From Thiocapsa roseilacustris (GTDB lineage: Bacteria; Pseudomonadota; Gammaproteobacteria; Chromatiales; Chromatiaceae): a stretch of 64,000 nucleotides of DNA. The position numbers and the translations under genes are program-made. Below, piece after piece: positions 44,362 to 53,040 of the stretch. The DNA lies in assembly GCF_041903755.1 (NCBI RefSeq), contig NZ_JBBWVE010000006.1, forward strand, positions 62,001 through 126,000, read 5' to 3'. Under the pieces are notes generated by a model. That model was not told the origin of the DNA and did not search any database. It saw only the letters and a list, made by a program, of their open reading frames with translations. Positions within the stretch are counted from its first letter, which is position 1. Each line of letters begins with the position of its first letter.

Positions 44362-45246
44362 GTGAATAGTCAGGCAGTGGGTACGTGCGTCATCGGTCGT
44401 TGTAATCAATCGGCGCCTGCGCCGGTCGCTGTTGGTGGGCTCGGGGGAAGTGGAACGCGTCTGATCGCTAGGCTGATGATGGATATTGGCTACTTCATGG
44501 GCGGAGACCTCAATGAGTCTCTCGATAACCTCTGGTTTACCCTGCTCTTCAAACGTCCAAAGATCTTTACCGTTCCGGACGATGAGTTCACGAAGCTCGT
44601 GCGGATTTTTCGTGAGCGAATGACAGGCAAGAAGACAATCGATCCGTCCTCTGCTGAGATCATCGAATCTCTGGCCCTCGAGGACAGACTGCCGGAATTT
44701 CCACTGCAATGGGCTCAAAATCGAGCAACTTCCCTCGTGAACGGAATCGGCGCCGATGCCGGTCAGAACTGGGGTTGGAAAGAGCCCAATACCCATTTTT
44801 TTATCGCGCGTCTACGCAGGATCCTCCCCGGATTGAAGTATATTCATGTTATGCGCAACGGTTTAGATATGGCCCACAGCAAAAACCAGAATCAGCTTCG
44901 CTTATGGGGGCCCGTCTTAATGGGGCAGGATGTTGAAATTACGCCCGGTTCTTCTCTTAAGTTCTGGCGACTAGTAAACGAGCGGGCTCTCGCCGTCGGA
45001 AACGATATGGGTGGAGATTTTCTCCTGATCAAATACGAACGCTTCTGTGCTGAGCCAATTTACGAGTTGCACAGATTGCTGGAGTTCTTGGGGGACTCGG
45101 TTCCACCGGGAGACTATTCAAGATTATTGGATCGAGTAGCTCCCCCATTGTCGATTAATCGATTCAAGTCACATAAGATGGATCTTTTCGATTCGAGCGA
45201 TGTAGCCTTTGTTGCAGCATTGGGCTATGATGTTGAGCCAAACTGA
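44362..45246 (+). CDS. Sulfotransferase-like protein
   Basis: About 294 residues. P-loop VGGLGGSGTRLIARLMMDIG near the N terminus, 3'-phosphate segment YIHVMRNGLDMAHSKNQNQ, and LIKYERFCAEPIYELHRLLE are typical of Sulfotransfer family proteins found in glycan clusters. GTG 44362 is chosen; TTG 44332 overlaps the GT2 stop and is an alternative. Probably sulfates the nascent glycan or a glycosylated partner. Confidence 0.82.
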   Translation: MNSQAVGTCVIGRCNQSAPAPVAVGGLGGSGTRLIARLMMDIGYFMGGDLNESLDNLWFTLLFKRPKIFTVPDDEFTKLVRIFRERMTGKKTIDPSSAEIIESLALEDRLPEFPLQWAQNRATSLVNGIGADAGQNWGWKEPNTHFFIARLRRILPGLKYIHVMRNGLDMAHSKNQNQLRLWGPVLMGQDVEITPGSSLKFWRLVNERALAVGNDMGGDFLLIKYERFCAEPIYELHRLLEFLGDSVPPGDYSRLLDRVAPPLSINRFKSHKMDLFDSSDVAFVAALGYDVEPN

Positions 45247-45492
45247 GACACAGTCAGATACTTCGAACAGAATTTCATTCGGCTTTTCCAAACTACTCCC
45301 GCGCGACGGCCTTGATCATCGTTTCGTCCACTTGCGGGATAGTCGGGCGACCTCCTGCCGTAACATTATGATTTGCAACGCCATGCCATGTGATGCATTT
45401 TCCTTGACTAGGGTTTTGGGCGAAACGATGATCAACGCCCCAGACACGACTCATCCCCGACTGGCGTCAATGCCCATGGAGATACAAATCGC

Positions 45493-48400
45493 GTGAACCA
45501 GACTCAATCGCCGGCCCGAGTCGACATGTCTCCCACCAGCATGGCGTTGCTCGGGCCAGCAACGGGTCCGCGACGCGTTGCGATCCTCGTGCTCGGGATG
45601 CATCGTAGCGGAACCTCAGCTTTGACACGCGTGGTCAACCGGCTGGGGGGGGATTTACCCTCCAACCTCATGCCCCCGGACGACGACAACGAGGCCGGAT
45701 TTTGGGAGTCGATTGACATCTATCGACTCAACGACGAGATCCTTGAAAGCGCTGGCTCAAGCTGGGACGACTGGCGCCGGTTCAATTCCGACTGGTTCGC
45801 GTCCCCCACGCCGCTCGCATTCAAGAGTAGGGCACTTAGGATTTTGGAGCAGGATTTCGACAGATCATCGCTCTTCGTTCTCAAAGATCCGCGTATCTGC
45901 CGCTTGCTACCCTTTTGGCTGGACGTCCTTGAGACATTCCAGACCGAGACCAAGTGCATCATACCGATTCGCAATCCGCTCGAGGTGGCCGCGTCGCTCA
46001 AAAAACGCAATGGTTTCAGCCCTTCGCTCTCATCCATCCTTTGGCTCCGTCATGCGCTCGATGCCGAGCATGATTCTCGTGGATTGGCTCGGGCCTTCTT
46101 GAGCTACGACGACTTGCTCGATGATTGGCGTGGCGTCATGACGTCATTAGGAGATCGAATCGGCCTTGCTTGGCCCCGCTACTCGGCGACATCGGCCATC
46201 GAGATCGACGAGTTCCTTGAGGCGCGTCACCGCCATCACGCGCTCGACGCCGAGAAGGTCGCCAGACATCCGGCATTGGCGCCTTGGGTCAAAGAGACCT
46301 ACGCTGCACTGCGAATCTTGGAATCGGACCCGATTTCGATCGAGCCTTTGCCCCGACTCGATCGCACGCGCAAGGAATTCGATCGAGCCAGCGACGCACT
46401 CGGAGCCATCCTGCGACTCGATGAAAAAACCCTTCGGCAGACAGCGGACAACCTTGCCGACAAAATTGACGTGCTCGCCGCGCGCGAGACCCGCATCGGC
46501 GAGCTCGAGCACGCCCTGGCCGACCAGCAAACCCAAAGCACCGCGCGCGAGACCCGCATCGGCGAGCTCGAGCACGCCCTGGCCGACCAGCAAACCCAAA
46601 GCACCGCGCGCGCGACCCGCATCGGCGAGCTCGAGCACGCCCTGGCCGACCAGCAAACCCAAAGCACCGCGCGCGCGACCCGCATCGGCGAACTCGAGCA
46701 CGCCCTGGCCGACCAGCAAACCCAAAGCACCGCGCGCGAGACCCGCATCGGCGAGCTCGAGCACGCCCTGGCCGACCAGCAAACCCAAAGCACCGCGCGC
46801 GAGACCCGCATCGGCGAGCTCAAGCACGCCATTGCCAAGCTTGATGCACGACTGGATACCGCGCAGAAAACGCTTCAAGAGCAAAAGATCACCAGAAATC
46901 GAGCACTACATCGACTCGACCTCATCCAGACGACAGCGGCATGGCAGTTCACTCGACCATTCCTTGCGATCGAAAGACGGTCGCCGAGACTAATTAGAGG
47001 TTTCCTCGCACCGCTCAAGCTCATACGGTGGACCTTAAGCTTGGGGTTATCGCAGCGGTTACGCATTCGCCGTGAAGCAACGCAGCTCTTGATCAGTGGG
47101 CTGTTCGATCGTGATTGGTATGTCGAACAGAATGCAGACATCGTATTGCATGGAAACAACTGCGTCCTTCACTGGATGGTCGCGGGTTGGAAAGAGCAGC
47201 GCGACCCAAATCCACTTTTTGATATGCATTGGTATCTCAGTCGATACCCGGAGATCGAGTCTAGCGGGATGAATCCGCTCTTTCATTATATCGAGCAGGG
47301 TGCAACCACCGGCTTTGACCCCAACCCACTGTTCGATTCCGCTTGGTACTTGGCCCGGTATCCCGATGTCGCCGCGGTTGGGCTCAATCCGCTCTCCCAT
47401 TATCTCAATCATGGCACTACCGCCGGTCATAATCCCAACCCACTGTTCGATACCGACTGGTACTTTACCCGGTATCCCGATGTCGCTGCAGCTGGGCTCA
47501 ATCCGCTCGCCCATTATCTCGCGCACGGCGCCACCTCCGGACGAAATCCCAATCCATTGTTCGATTCCGCTTGGTACTTGACCCGGTACCCCGATGTCGC
47601 TGCGGCTGGGCTCAATCCGCTCGCCCATTATCTTGCGCACGGCGCCACCGCCGGACGAAATCCCAATCCATTGTTCGATTCCGCTTGGTACTTGACCCGG
47701 TACCCCGATGTCGCAGCGGCTGGACTCAATCCGCTCGCCCATTATCTCGCGTACGGTGCCACCGCCGGTCGTAATCCCAATCCATTGTTCGATTCCGCTT
47801 GGTACTTGACCCGGTATCCCGATGTCGCCGCGGCTGGGTTCAATCCGCTCGCCCATTATCTTGCGCACGGTGCCACCGCCGGTTGTAATCCCAATCCATT
47901 GTTCGATTCTGCTTGGTACTTGACCCGGTATCCCGATGTCGCTGCGGTTGGGCTCAATCCGCTCGCCCATTATCTCGCGCACGGAGCCCCCTCCGGTCGT
48001 AATCCCAATCCATTGTTCGATACCACTTGGTACTTAACCCAGTATCCTGATGTCGCCATGACCGGCCAAAATCCGCTCGCACATTACATCCTGTACGGCG
48101 CTCAAGAAGGTCGAGATCCGAGCCCCCGATTCGATAGCGGCTGGTATTTGAGCCATAATCCTGATGTCGCCCGAAAGGGCATCAATCCACTCGCACATTA
48201 CATGTTGCACGGAATCAAAGAAGGTCGGTCACCCAAGGCATCGTTCGTTCACACGAACTCGCCCTCATACCGAGAGCCTGTCACGATTATTCCATTCAAC
48301 TACCAAGAGAATCAGGATCTATCTGGACTCCGACTCGCAGTCTGTCTCCACGCATTCCATCTTGAGCTATTGCCTGAACTCCTGGATGCTCTCGACAATA

Positions 48401-51400
48401 TCGACATTCCATTTAATCTCTTCCTGACCACCGACACAGAGCAAAAAGCGAGTGCGATTCATCTCACACTCGCTCAAACACCTTGTCAACAACATGCCGA
48501 AGTCAGAGTCTATCCGAATCGGGGACGAGATATCGCACCGAAATTGATCGGCTTGAGTGACATTTACGAACATCATGATCTCGTCCTGCATCTTCACACC
48601 AAAAAATCAACTCATAATGAAGCCTTAGCGAATTGGCGTCGACTCATACTCACGTCATTGTTGGGCTCGACCGCGGCTGTGCAGAGTATCCTGAGCGCCT
48701 TTGTTCGCCTGCCAAAGCTCGGCATGATCGCGCCTCGAACACATCCGTTCGTTCGCCGCTACATGACTTGGGAGAGCAATTTCGAGTTGGCTCGCGACAT
48801 GGCCCAGCGCATGGGTGTCGACTTAGCAATCGATAGCCCTCTCGATTTCCCTGCTGGCTCGATGTTTTGGGCACGCACAGCCGCCTTGCAACCACTCTTG
48901 CATATGGGCCTTAGTTTCGATGATTTTCCGGTCGAGCAGGGACAGACCGATTCGACACTCGCTCATGTCATCGAGCGTCTCTACTTCTATGCCTGCGAAA
49001 AAGCCGGTTATCGCTGGGTCCGCGTCGGACTCGAGGGCAATCTTCGGCCGCCCGAAAGCCCGTCTAGGATTGATTCCGTGTTCGGTCTCGGGCGCATCGT
49101 CAGCGATCAGATGCCAGCATTGCTGCTTCCAGGTATCCGCCCGAGACCCGCCGATATCGATGCAATGACTGCTGACTATGGGCTCGAACGGATCAAGCAG
49201 GACTTCCGCTCGCAATGTCGCAAGGATATCGAAATTTTTCTCGCTCGGGATGAACGTTTATGGTTCCCCACCTTCAGCGCCCCCAAGGTCAGCATACTGC
49301 TCGTACTTTTCAATCAGGGGGAGCTCACCTTCCATTGTTTGAAAAACCTGCAACATGCGCTCGATGTACCCTGCGAGATCATCATCCTCGATAACCGCTC
49401 GACCGATTTTACGGGTGAGTTGCTCGATCGCCTGCAAGGTCCTCGGGTCATTCGCGGCAAGGAAAATCTACACTTTTTGAAAGGTGTGAATGCAGCAGCG
49501 GCGCACGCCCGTGGTTCCTACATTCTGCTGCTGAACAACGATACACGCTTGAAGCCTGGTTCGATCTCGGCTGCATGCCGGCGTCTCGATGCCGAGTCAG
49601 ACCTCGGCGCCGTCGGCGGCAAGCTCGTTTTGCTCGACGGTCGTCTACAAGAAGCGGGGAGCATTATCTGGCGCGATGGCAGTTGTCTTGGTTACGGACG
49701 AGGACGTGATCCCGGCGAAGCTGAATTTCAGTTCGAGCGAGATGTCGATTATTGCTCCGCGGCATTCTTGATGATCCGTCGTGAGCTATTCGAGAGACTT
49801 GGTCGCCTCGACACGAGATTCGCGCCAGCCTATTACGAGGAAACCGACCTTTGCATGCGTGTACGAGAAATGGGATATCGAGTGGCCTATGATCCGAGAA
49901 TCGTAGTGACTCATTTCGAGTTCGGCAGTTCCAAATCATCGAAGGATGCATTGGTTCTACAGTCCAGGAATCGCGCTGTCTTTGTAGAACGTCACTTCGA
50001 GGCACTACAATCCTCTCATCTCGAGCCAAAGGTAGGCGCACTCGCCGCACGCATGCGTCCAAATCGACAAGGCCGCTTGCTCATCGTCGACGATCGCGTA
50101 CCTTTTGCGTCTCTTGGAGCGGGTTACCCGAGAGCAGCGCATATTCTTGAAACGATCGCGAGCTCCGGATGGTTCGTGACATTCTATCCGCTGGTTTACC
50201 CAGATGTATGTTACGAGGAAACCTATCACAGTTTCCCAAATTCAATCGAATTTTCAGTGGGAACTGGCGCGGACGGTCTGGTCGATTTCCTATCGAGTCG
50301 TATCGGATATTACGATGTCATTCTGGTCAGTCGCCCCCACAACATGCGAGTTTTCCTCGATGCCGTTCGAGCGGAATCCGATCGACTCAAGGAAATTGCG
50401 CTAATTTACGATGCCGAGGCAATTTTCGCCGCGCGCGACGCGATGCGCTGCTCGTTACTCGGTCGACCAATGGATGTCGAGCACGAGCAGCATCTCGTCG
50501 ATGCCGAATTGGCTTTGGCTCGATTCGCTCGGACTGTTCTGACAGTTAATGAGATCGACGCCGACCGGTTCCGCGCATCGGGAAAGCGGGATGTGCGAGT
50601 GCTCGGACATGCCATAACGCCCATGCCAACTGAGCCATCATTCGAAGAGCGCTGGGGCTTACTCTTTGTTGGCGCATTAGATGAAGACGATTCCCCGAAT
50701 GTCGACTCACTGCTCTGGTTCGTGCAGGATGTCATGCCAATTCTAGACCAAGCATCGAAAAATACGATCTCACTCACAGTCGCGGGACGTTGCTCAGCAC
50801 CTAGCCTCGCGACCATCAATCATCCACGTGTTCGTTTTCTCGGTCGCGTACATGATTTGCGTCCGCTTTACGCTACGGCTCGCGTATTCATAGCGCCAAC
50901 TCGCTACGCGGCGGGCGTACCGATGAAGATCCACGAGGCGGCGGCTAACGGCGTGCCAATCGTCGCCACCACGATTCTCGCGCAACAACTCTTATGGTCA
51001 TCAGGGTCACATTTGCTAGTCGCGGATACCGCGCGGCACTTCGCCGAGGCTTGCCATCGTCTCCACGGGGAATCTGGCCTCTGGTCGACACTAAGAGACG
51101 GCGCACTCGTAAAGATTCGCGATGATTGTGATCCTATTCGATTCAAGGGGGCCCTACTCGAAACCCTTTCCCGCATCAATGAGGGAGCCGACGAGGGCAA
51201 TGCAACAACGACATCGAGACAAACCTCCGCCAAGAAAAAAGAATTATGTATCTTACATGTCGGCATGCATAAAACAGGAACTTCTAGCATTCAGAACGCG
51301 CTTTTCCGAGGGCTGAAGGACCCTCGATTTCACTATTCCGATCTCCACGAAGCTAATCACAGTATTCCCGTTTCGAGCGTCTTTATCAGCGACCCAAAGT

Positions 51401-52296
51401 GCTTGCTTCCTCATCGTTTACTCGGGCGTACTCCTGAGCAAATTGAAAGCTATAACGACCAAGTACTAAATCGTCTCTTAAATAGCTTTTCTGCCATCGC
51501 CCCAGGTGTCACTGAAATCATTTCAGGGGAGGAAATCGGCTTTTTAAACCATGAAGAACTGATCCGAGTCAAGTCATTCCTCGGTAAGCATTTCGAGCGA
51601 ATACAGATCATGATCTACGTTCGTCCGCCACACAGTTATATCACGAGCGCTTTTTGCGAAATTATCAAGCACGGCAAAAATCGGTTCAGTTTCGATGACT
51701 GCGACCCCAAATACGTGCGATTCGAAACCTTCGAGCAGGTATTCTCCCGCGAAAACGTCCTATTGAAGCCCTATGTGCCGAGCCGACTCTTCAAACGCGA
51801 TGTCGTCGAAGATTTTTGTCAAACGTTTGGAATCGAATTTGAATTCAACCTAGCCCCAGAAAGAAGTAATCGATCCCTATCGCTGGAAGCCCTGCAATTG
51901 ATCTATATCTTCAATAAATACGGCGCCGTGACCCCCGATCATCATCAGCTTCGTGATCATTTGATTTCCAGAGTCGCTCCACTCGGAGGCAGTAAGCTGG
52001 TTCTAGATCCTTCGCTCATCGCGCCGCTCATCGAGAAGAACCGCGATGGCCTAAGTTATATCCAAAGCCACCTCGGCTTCGCGCTCGAGGAGGAGGATGA
52101 ATTCGAGGATCCCGTGACGATCTTTAGTGAGGCAGATCTACTCTCTTTCTCTGTCACCACCCTCGCCGCCCTGGAAAGCCAATTTGATCATTCGATCTCG
52201 GATCAACTACCGGCGGTCCAGGGACCCGAGGTGGTCGCTAAGCGTGTGTATGATCTCATGGTGCAATCGAGTTCGACATCGACCGCGGGGAGCTGA
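45493..52296 (+). CDS. Giant multidomain glycan enzyme: sulfotransferase, repeats, RgpF, GT2, GT4, sulfotransferase
   Basis: 2267 residues in one frame. Order: sulfotransferase (P-loop VLGMHRSGTSALTRVV at 34-49); 21-residue coiled-coil repeats (332-446); the TTAAWQFTRP linker common in glycosyltransferases; ten 38-residue FDxxWYLxxYPDVA repeats (537-916); RgpF-like rhamnan-synthesis domain (about 945-1190, YPNRGRDIAPKLIGL); GT2 (about 1264-1520, ILLLNNDTRLKPGSI, YEETDLCMRVREMG); GT4 (about 1528-1890, LLFVGALDEDDSPNVDSLLW, VPMKIHEAAANGVPIVATT); and a second sulfotransferase-type domain (about 1914-2267, ILHVGMHKTGTSSIQNALF). It seems a one-chain assembly line for a sulfated surface glycan. GTG 45493 follows GGAG; ATG 45526 is possible. 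No membrane segments. Confidence 0.9.
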   Translation: MNQTQSPARVDMSPTSMALLGPATGPRRVAILVLGMHRSGTSALTRVVNRLGGDLPSNLMPPDDDNEAGFWESIDIYRLNDEILESAGSSWDDWRRFNSDWFASPTPLAFKSRALRILEQDFDRSSLFVLKDPRICRLLPFWLDVLETFQTETKCIIPIRNPLEVAASLKKRNGFSPSLSSILWLRHALDAEHDSRGLARAFLSYDDLLDDWRGVMTSLGDRIGLAWPRYSATSAIEIDEFLEARHRHHALDAEKVARHPALAPWVKETYAALRILESDPISIEPLPRLDRTRKEFDRASDALGAILRLDEKTLRQTADNLADKIDVLAARETRIGELEHALADQQTQSTARETRIGELEHALADQQTQSTARATRIGELEHALADQQTQSTARATRIGELEHALADQQTQSTARETRIGELEHALADQQTQSTARETRIGELKHAIAKLDARLDTAQKTLQEQKITRNRALHRLDLIQTTAAWQFTRPFLAIERRSPRLIRGFLAPLKLIRWTLSLGLSQRLRIRREATQLLISGLFDRDWYVEQNADIVLHGNNCVLHWMVAGWKEQRDPNPLFDMHWYLSRYPEIESSGMNPLFHYIEQGATTGFDPNPLFDSAWYLARYPDVAAVGLNPLSHYLNHGTTAGHNPNPLFDTDWYFTRYPDVAAAGLNPLAHYLAHGATSGRNPNPLFDSAWYLTRYPDVAAAGLNPLAHYLAHGATAGRNPNPLFDSAWYLTRYPDVAAAGLNPLAHYLAYGATAGRNPNPLFDSAWYLTRYPDVAAAGFNPLAHYLAHGATAGCNPNPLFDSAWYLTRYPDVAAVGLNPLAHYLAHGAPSGRNPNPLFDTTWYLTQYPDVAMTGQNPLAHYILYGAQEGRDPSPRFDSGWYLSHNPDVARKGINPLAHYMLHGIKEGRSPKASFVHTNSPSYREPVTIIPFNYQENQDLSGLRLAVCLHAFHLELLPELLDALDNIDIPFNLFLTTDTEQKASAIHLTLAQTPCQQHAEVRVYPNRGRDIAPKLIGLSDIYEHHDLVLHLHTKKSTHNEALANWRRLILTSLLGSTAAVQSILSAFVRLPKLGMIAPRTHPFVRRYMTWESNFELARDMAQRMGVDLAIDSPLDFPAGSMFWARTAALQPLLHMGLSFDDFPVEQGQTDSTLAHVIERLYFYACEKAGYRWVRVGLEGNLRPPESPSRIDSVFGLGRIVSDQMPALLLPGIRPRPADIDAMTADYGLERIKQDFRSQCRKDIEIFLARDERLWFPTFSAPKVSILLVLFNQGELTFHCLKNLQHALDVPCEIIILDNRSTDFTGELLDRLQGPRVIRGKENLHFLKGVNAAAAHARGSYILLLNNDTRLKPGSISAACRRLDAESDLGAVGGKLVLLDGRLQEAGSIIWRDGSCLGYGRGRDPGEAEFQFERDVDYCSAAFLMIRRELFERLGRLDTRFAPAYYEETDLCMRVREMGYRVAYDPRIVVTHFEFGSSKSSKDALVLQSRNRAVFVERHFEALQSSHLEPKVGALAARMRPNRQGRLLIVDDRVPFASLGAGYPRAAHILETIASSGWFVTFYPLVYPDVCYEETYHSFPNSIEFSVGTGADGLVDFLSSRIGYYDVILVSRPHNMRVFLDAVRAESDRLKEIALIYDAEAIFAARDAMRCSLLGRPMDVEHEQHLVDAELALARFARTVLTVNEIDADRFRASGKRDVRVLGHAITPMPTEPSFEERWGLLFVGALDEDDSPNVDSLLWFVQDVMPILDQASKNTISLTVAGRCSAPSLATINHPRVRFLGRVHDLRPLYATARVFIAPTRYAAGVPMKIHEAAANGVPIVATTILAQQLLWSSGSHLLVADTARHFAEACHRLHGESGLWSTLRDGALVKIRDDCDPIRFKGALLETLSRINEGADEGNATTTSRQTSAKKKELCILHVGMHKTGTSSIQNALFRGLKDPRFHYSDLHEANHSIPVSSVFISDPKCLLPHRLLGRTPEQIESYNDQVLNRLLNSFSAIAPGVTEIISGEEIGFLNHEELIRVKSFLGKHFERIQIMIYVRPPHSYITSAFCEIIKHGKNRFSFDDCDPKYVRFETFEQVFSRENVLLKPYVPSRLFKRDVVEDFCQTFGIEFEFNLAPERSNRSLSLEALQLIYIFNKYGAVTPDHHQLRDHLISRVAPLGGSKLVLDPSLIAPLIEKNRDGLSYIQSHLGFALEEEDEFEDPVTIFSEADLLSFSVTTLAALESQFDHSISDQLPAVQGPEVVAKRVYDLMVQSSSTSTAGS
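46486..46830 (+). repeat. Six near-identical 63-bp coding repeats (RIGELEHALADQQ units)
   Basis: Units start at 46486, 46549, 46612, 46675, 46738 and 46801; the last diverges after 25 bases. The first five differ by only a few bases (GAGACC against GCGACC at the start). Each encodes three coiled-coil heptads. Near-identity at silent positions indicates recent expansion or gene conversion. Confidence 0.95.
47101..48240 (+). repeat. Ten 114-bp coding repeats (FDxxWYLxxYPDVA units)
   Basis: Units start at 47101 and every 114 bp to 48127. Copies 4-8 are almost identical at the DNA level; copies 1, 2, 9 and 10 are diverged. The consensus is LFDSAWYLTRYPDVAAAGLN followed by PLAHYLAHGATAGRNPNP. This module is known in front of bacterial glycosyltransferases and is probably a binding or spacing element. 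Two further copies occur in the GT4 at 55540-57210. Confidence 0.95.
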
Positions 52297-52309
52297 TCAG
52301 CCTCGACGT

Positions 52310-53020
52310 AGCCGATTGGATCCATGTTGGAAAGGCTATAGCGAAATAAAAATCCATTAGACTCAGGTTTGGATTGTAGGTCGGATCCTTACGCAGGAGG
52401 CCTCCCGGGCGCACTTCCATCAGGATCTCCTCTGCTCGGAATCGTTCGATCTTATCGGGCGAATCCTCAGTACCCCGCGATGCCGATTCATGATGGCACA
52501 GCTCGGCAAAGGGCGACCACAGGTCGACGTAATCGGCTTCATGCACACGCAGACAAGAATCGATGTTGTTGTAGTCAACGGCGAGTTGTTCGTCCAAGCC
52601 GCCGACCTGTTCGTAGACGGTCCTCCGGACGACTAAGGTGATTTCCGCAAACTTCCATACCCGTAGGTTGTGCTGACGATAGGAAGCACAACCTGCGCCG
52701 ACGGTTTGTTGTGCCTCGCGCGGCTCGGCACAACCTACGCCGTTGGTATGAGGGTTTCCGGTATTCGGCTAAACAAGCGCCTGTAACAGCAGAAAAGTTT
52801 TGTACCACGCGGGTTCGACCGCCGTGACCTACTTTAACCCCTCGGCATGCCCGCGAACCCATGTGTCGCGATTCCGCGCTAGCCCAGAATGACGCCAGCG
52901 TGCTGGATGCTACCATCCGGAGGATAGATCATGGCGCCAACCTCGCCGGTCTCGGATCGACACGCCCGGGAAACCATTTCCGCTAGCCAATCCGAAGTGA
53001 TCACCTCGATATCGTCGTTC
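52310..53020 (-). pseudogene. Family 2 glycosyltransferase gene split by a repeat
   Basis: The minus strand near 53015-52885 reads VNDDIEVITSDWLAEMVSRA and GAMIYPPDGSIQHAGVILG. After a gap, 52637-52330 reads VVRRTVYEQVGGLDEQLAVD, YNNIDSCLRVHEADY, AELCHHESASRGTEDSP and RKDPTYNPNLSL. Both are consecutive conserved parts of one GT2 family (DxD-like NDD, then GGxDExxxVxxNDxDxCLR). The region between (52640-52880) holds family A repeat copy 3 plus unrelated sequence, and the N-terminal part is missing beyond 53020. Confidence 0.85.
52639..52775 (-). repeat. Dispersed palindromic repeat, family A, copy 3
   Basis: On the minus strand it reads almost base for base like copy 2 at 19696-19836, including both internal hairpins and the terminal CCGGAAACC / GGAAGTTTGCGGAAAT ends. 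It lies inside the broken GT2 gene, the clearest evidence that the element moves as a unit. Confidence 0.92.
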
Positions 53021-53040
53021 ACGAGACGCCGGAAATCAGA

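Noticed and set aside
46486..48240. Regular repeats considered as a CRISPR array
   Set aside because: The 63-bp and 114-bp units are contiguous, lack unique spacers and stay in one long coding frame.
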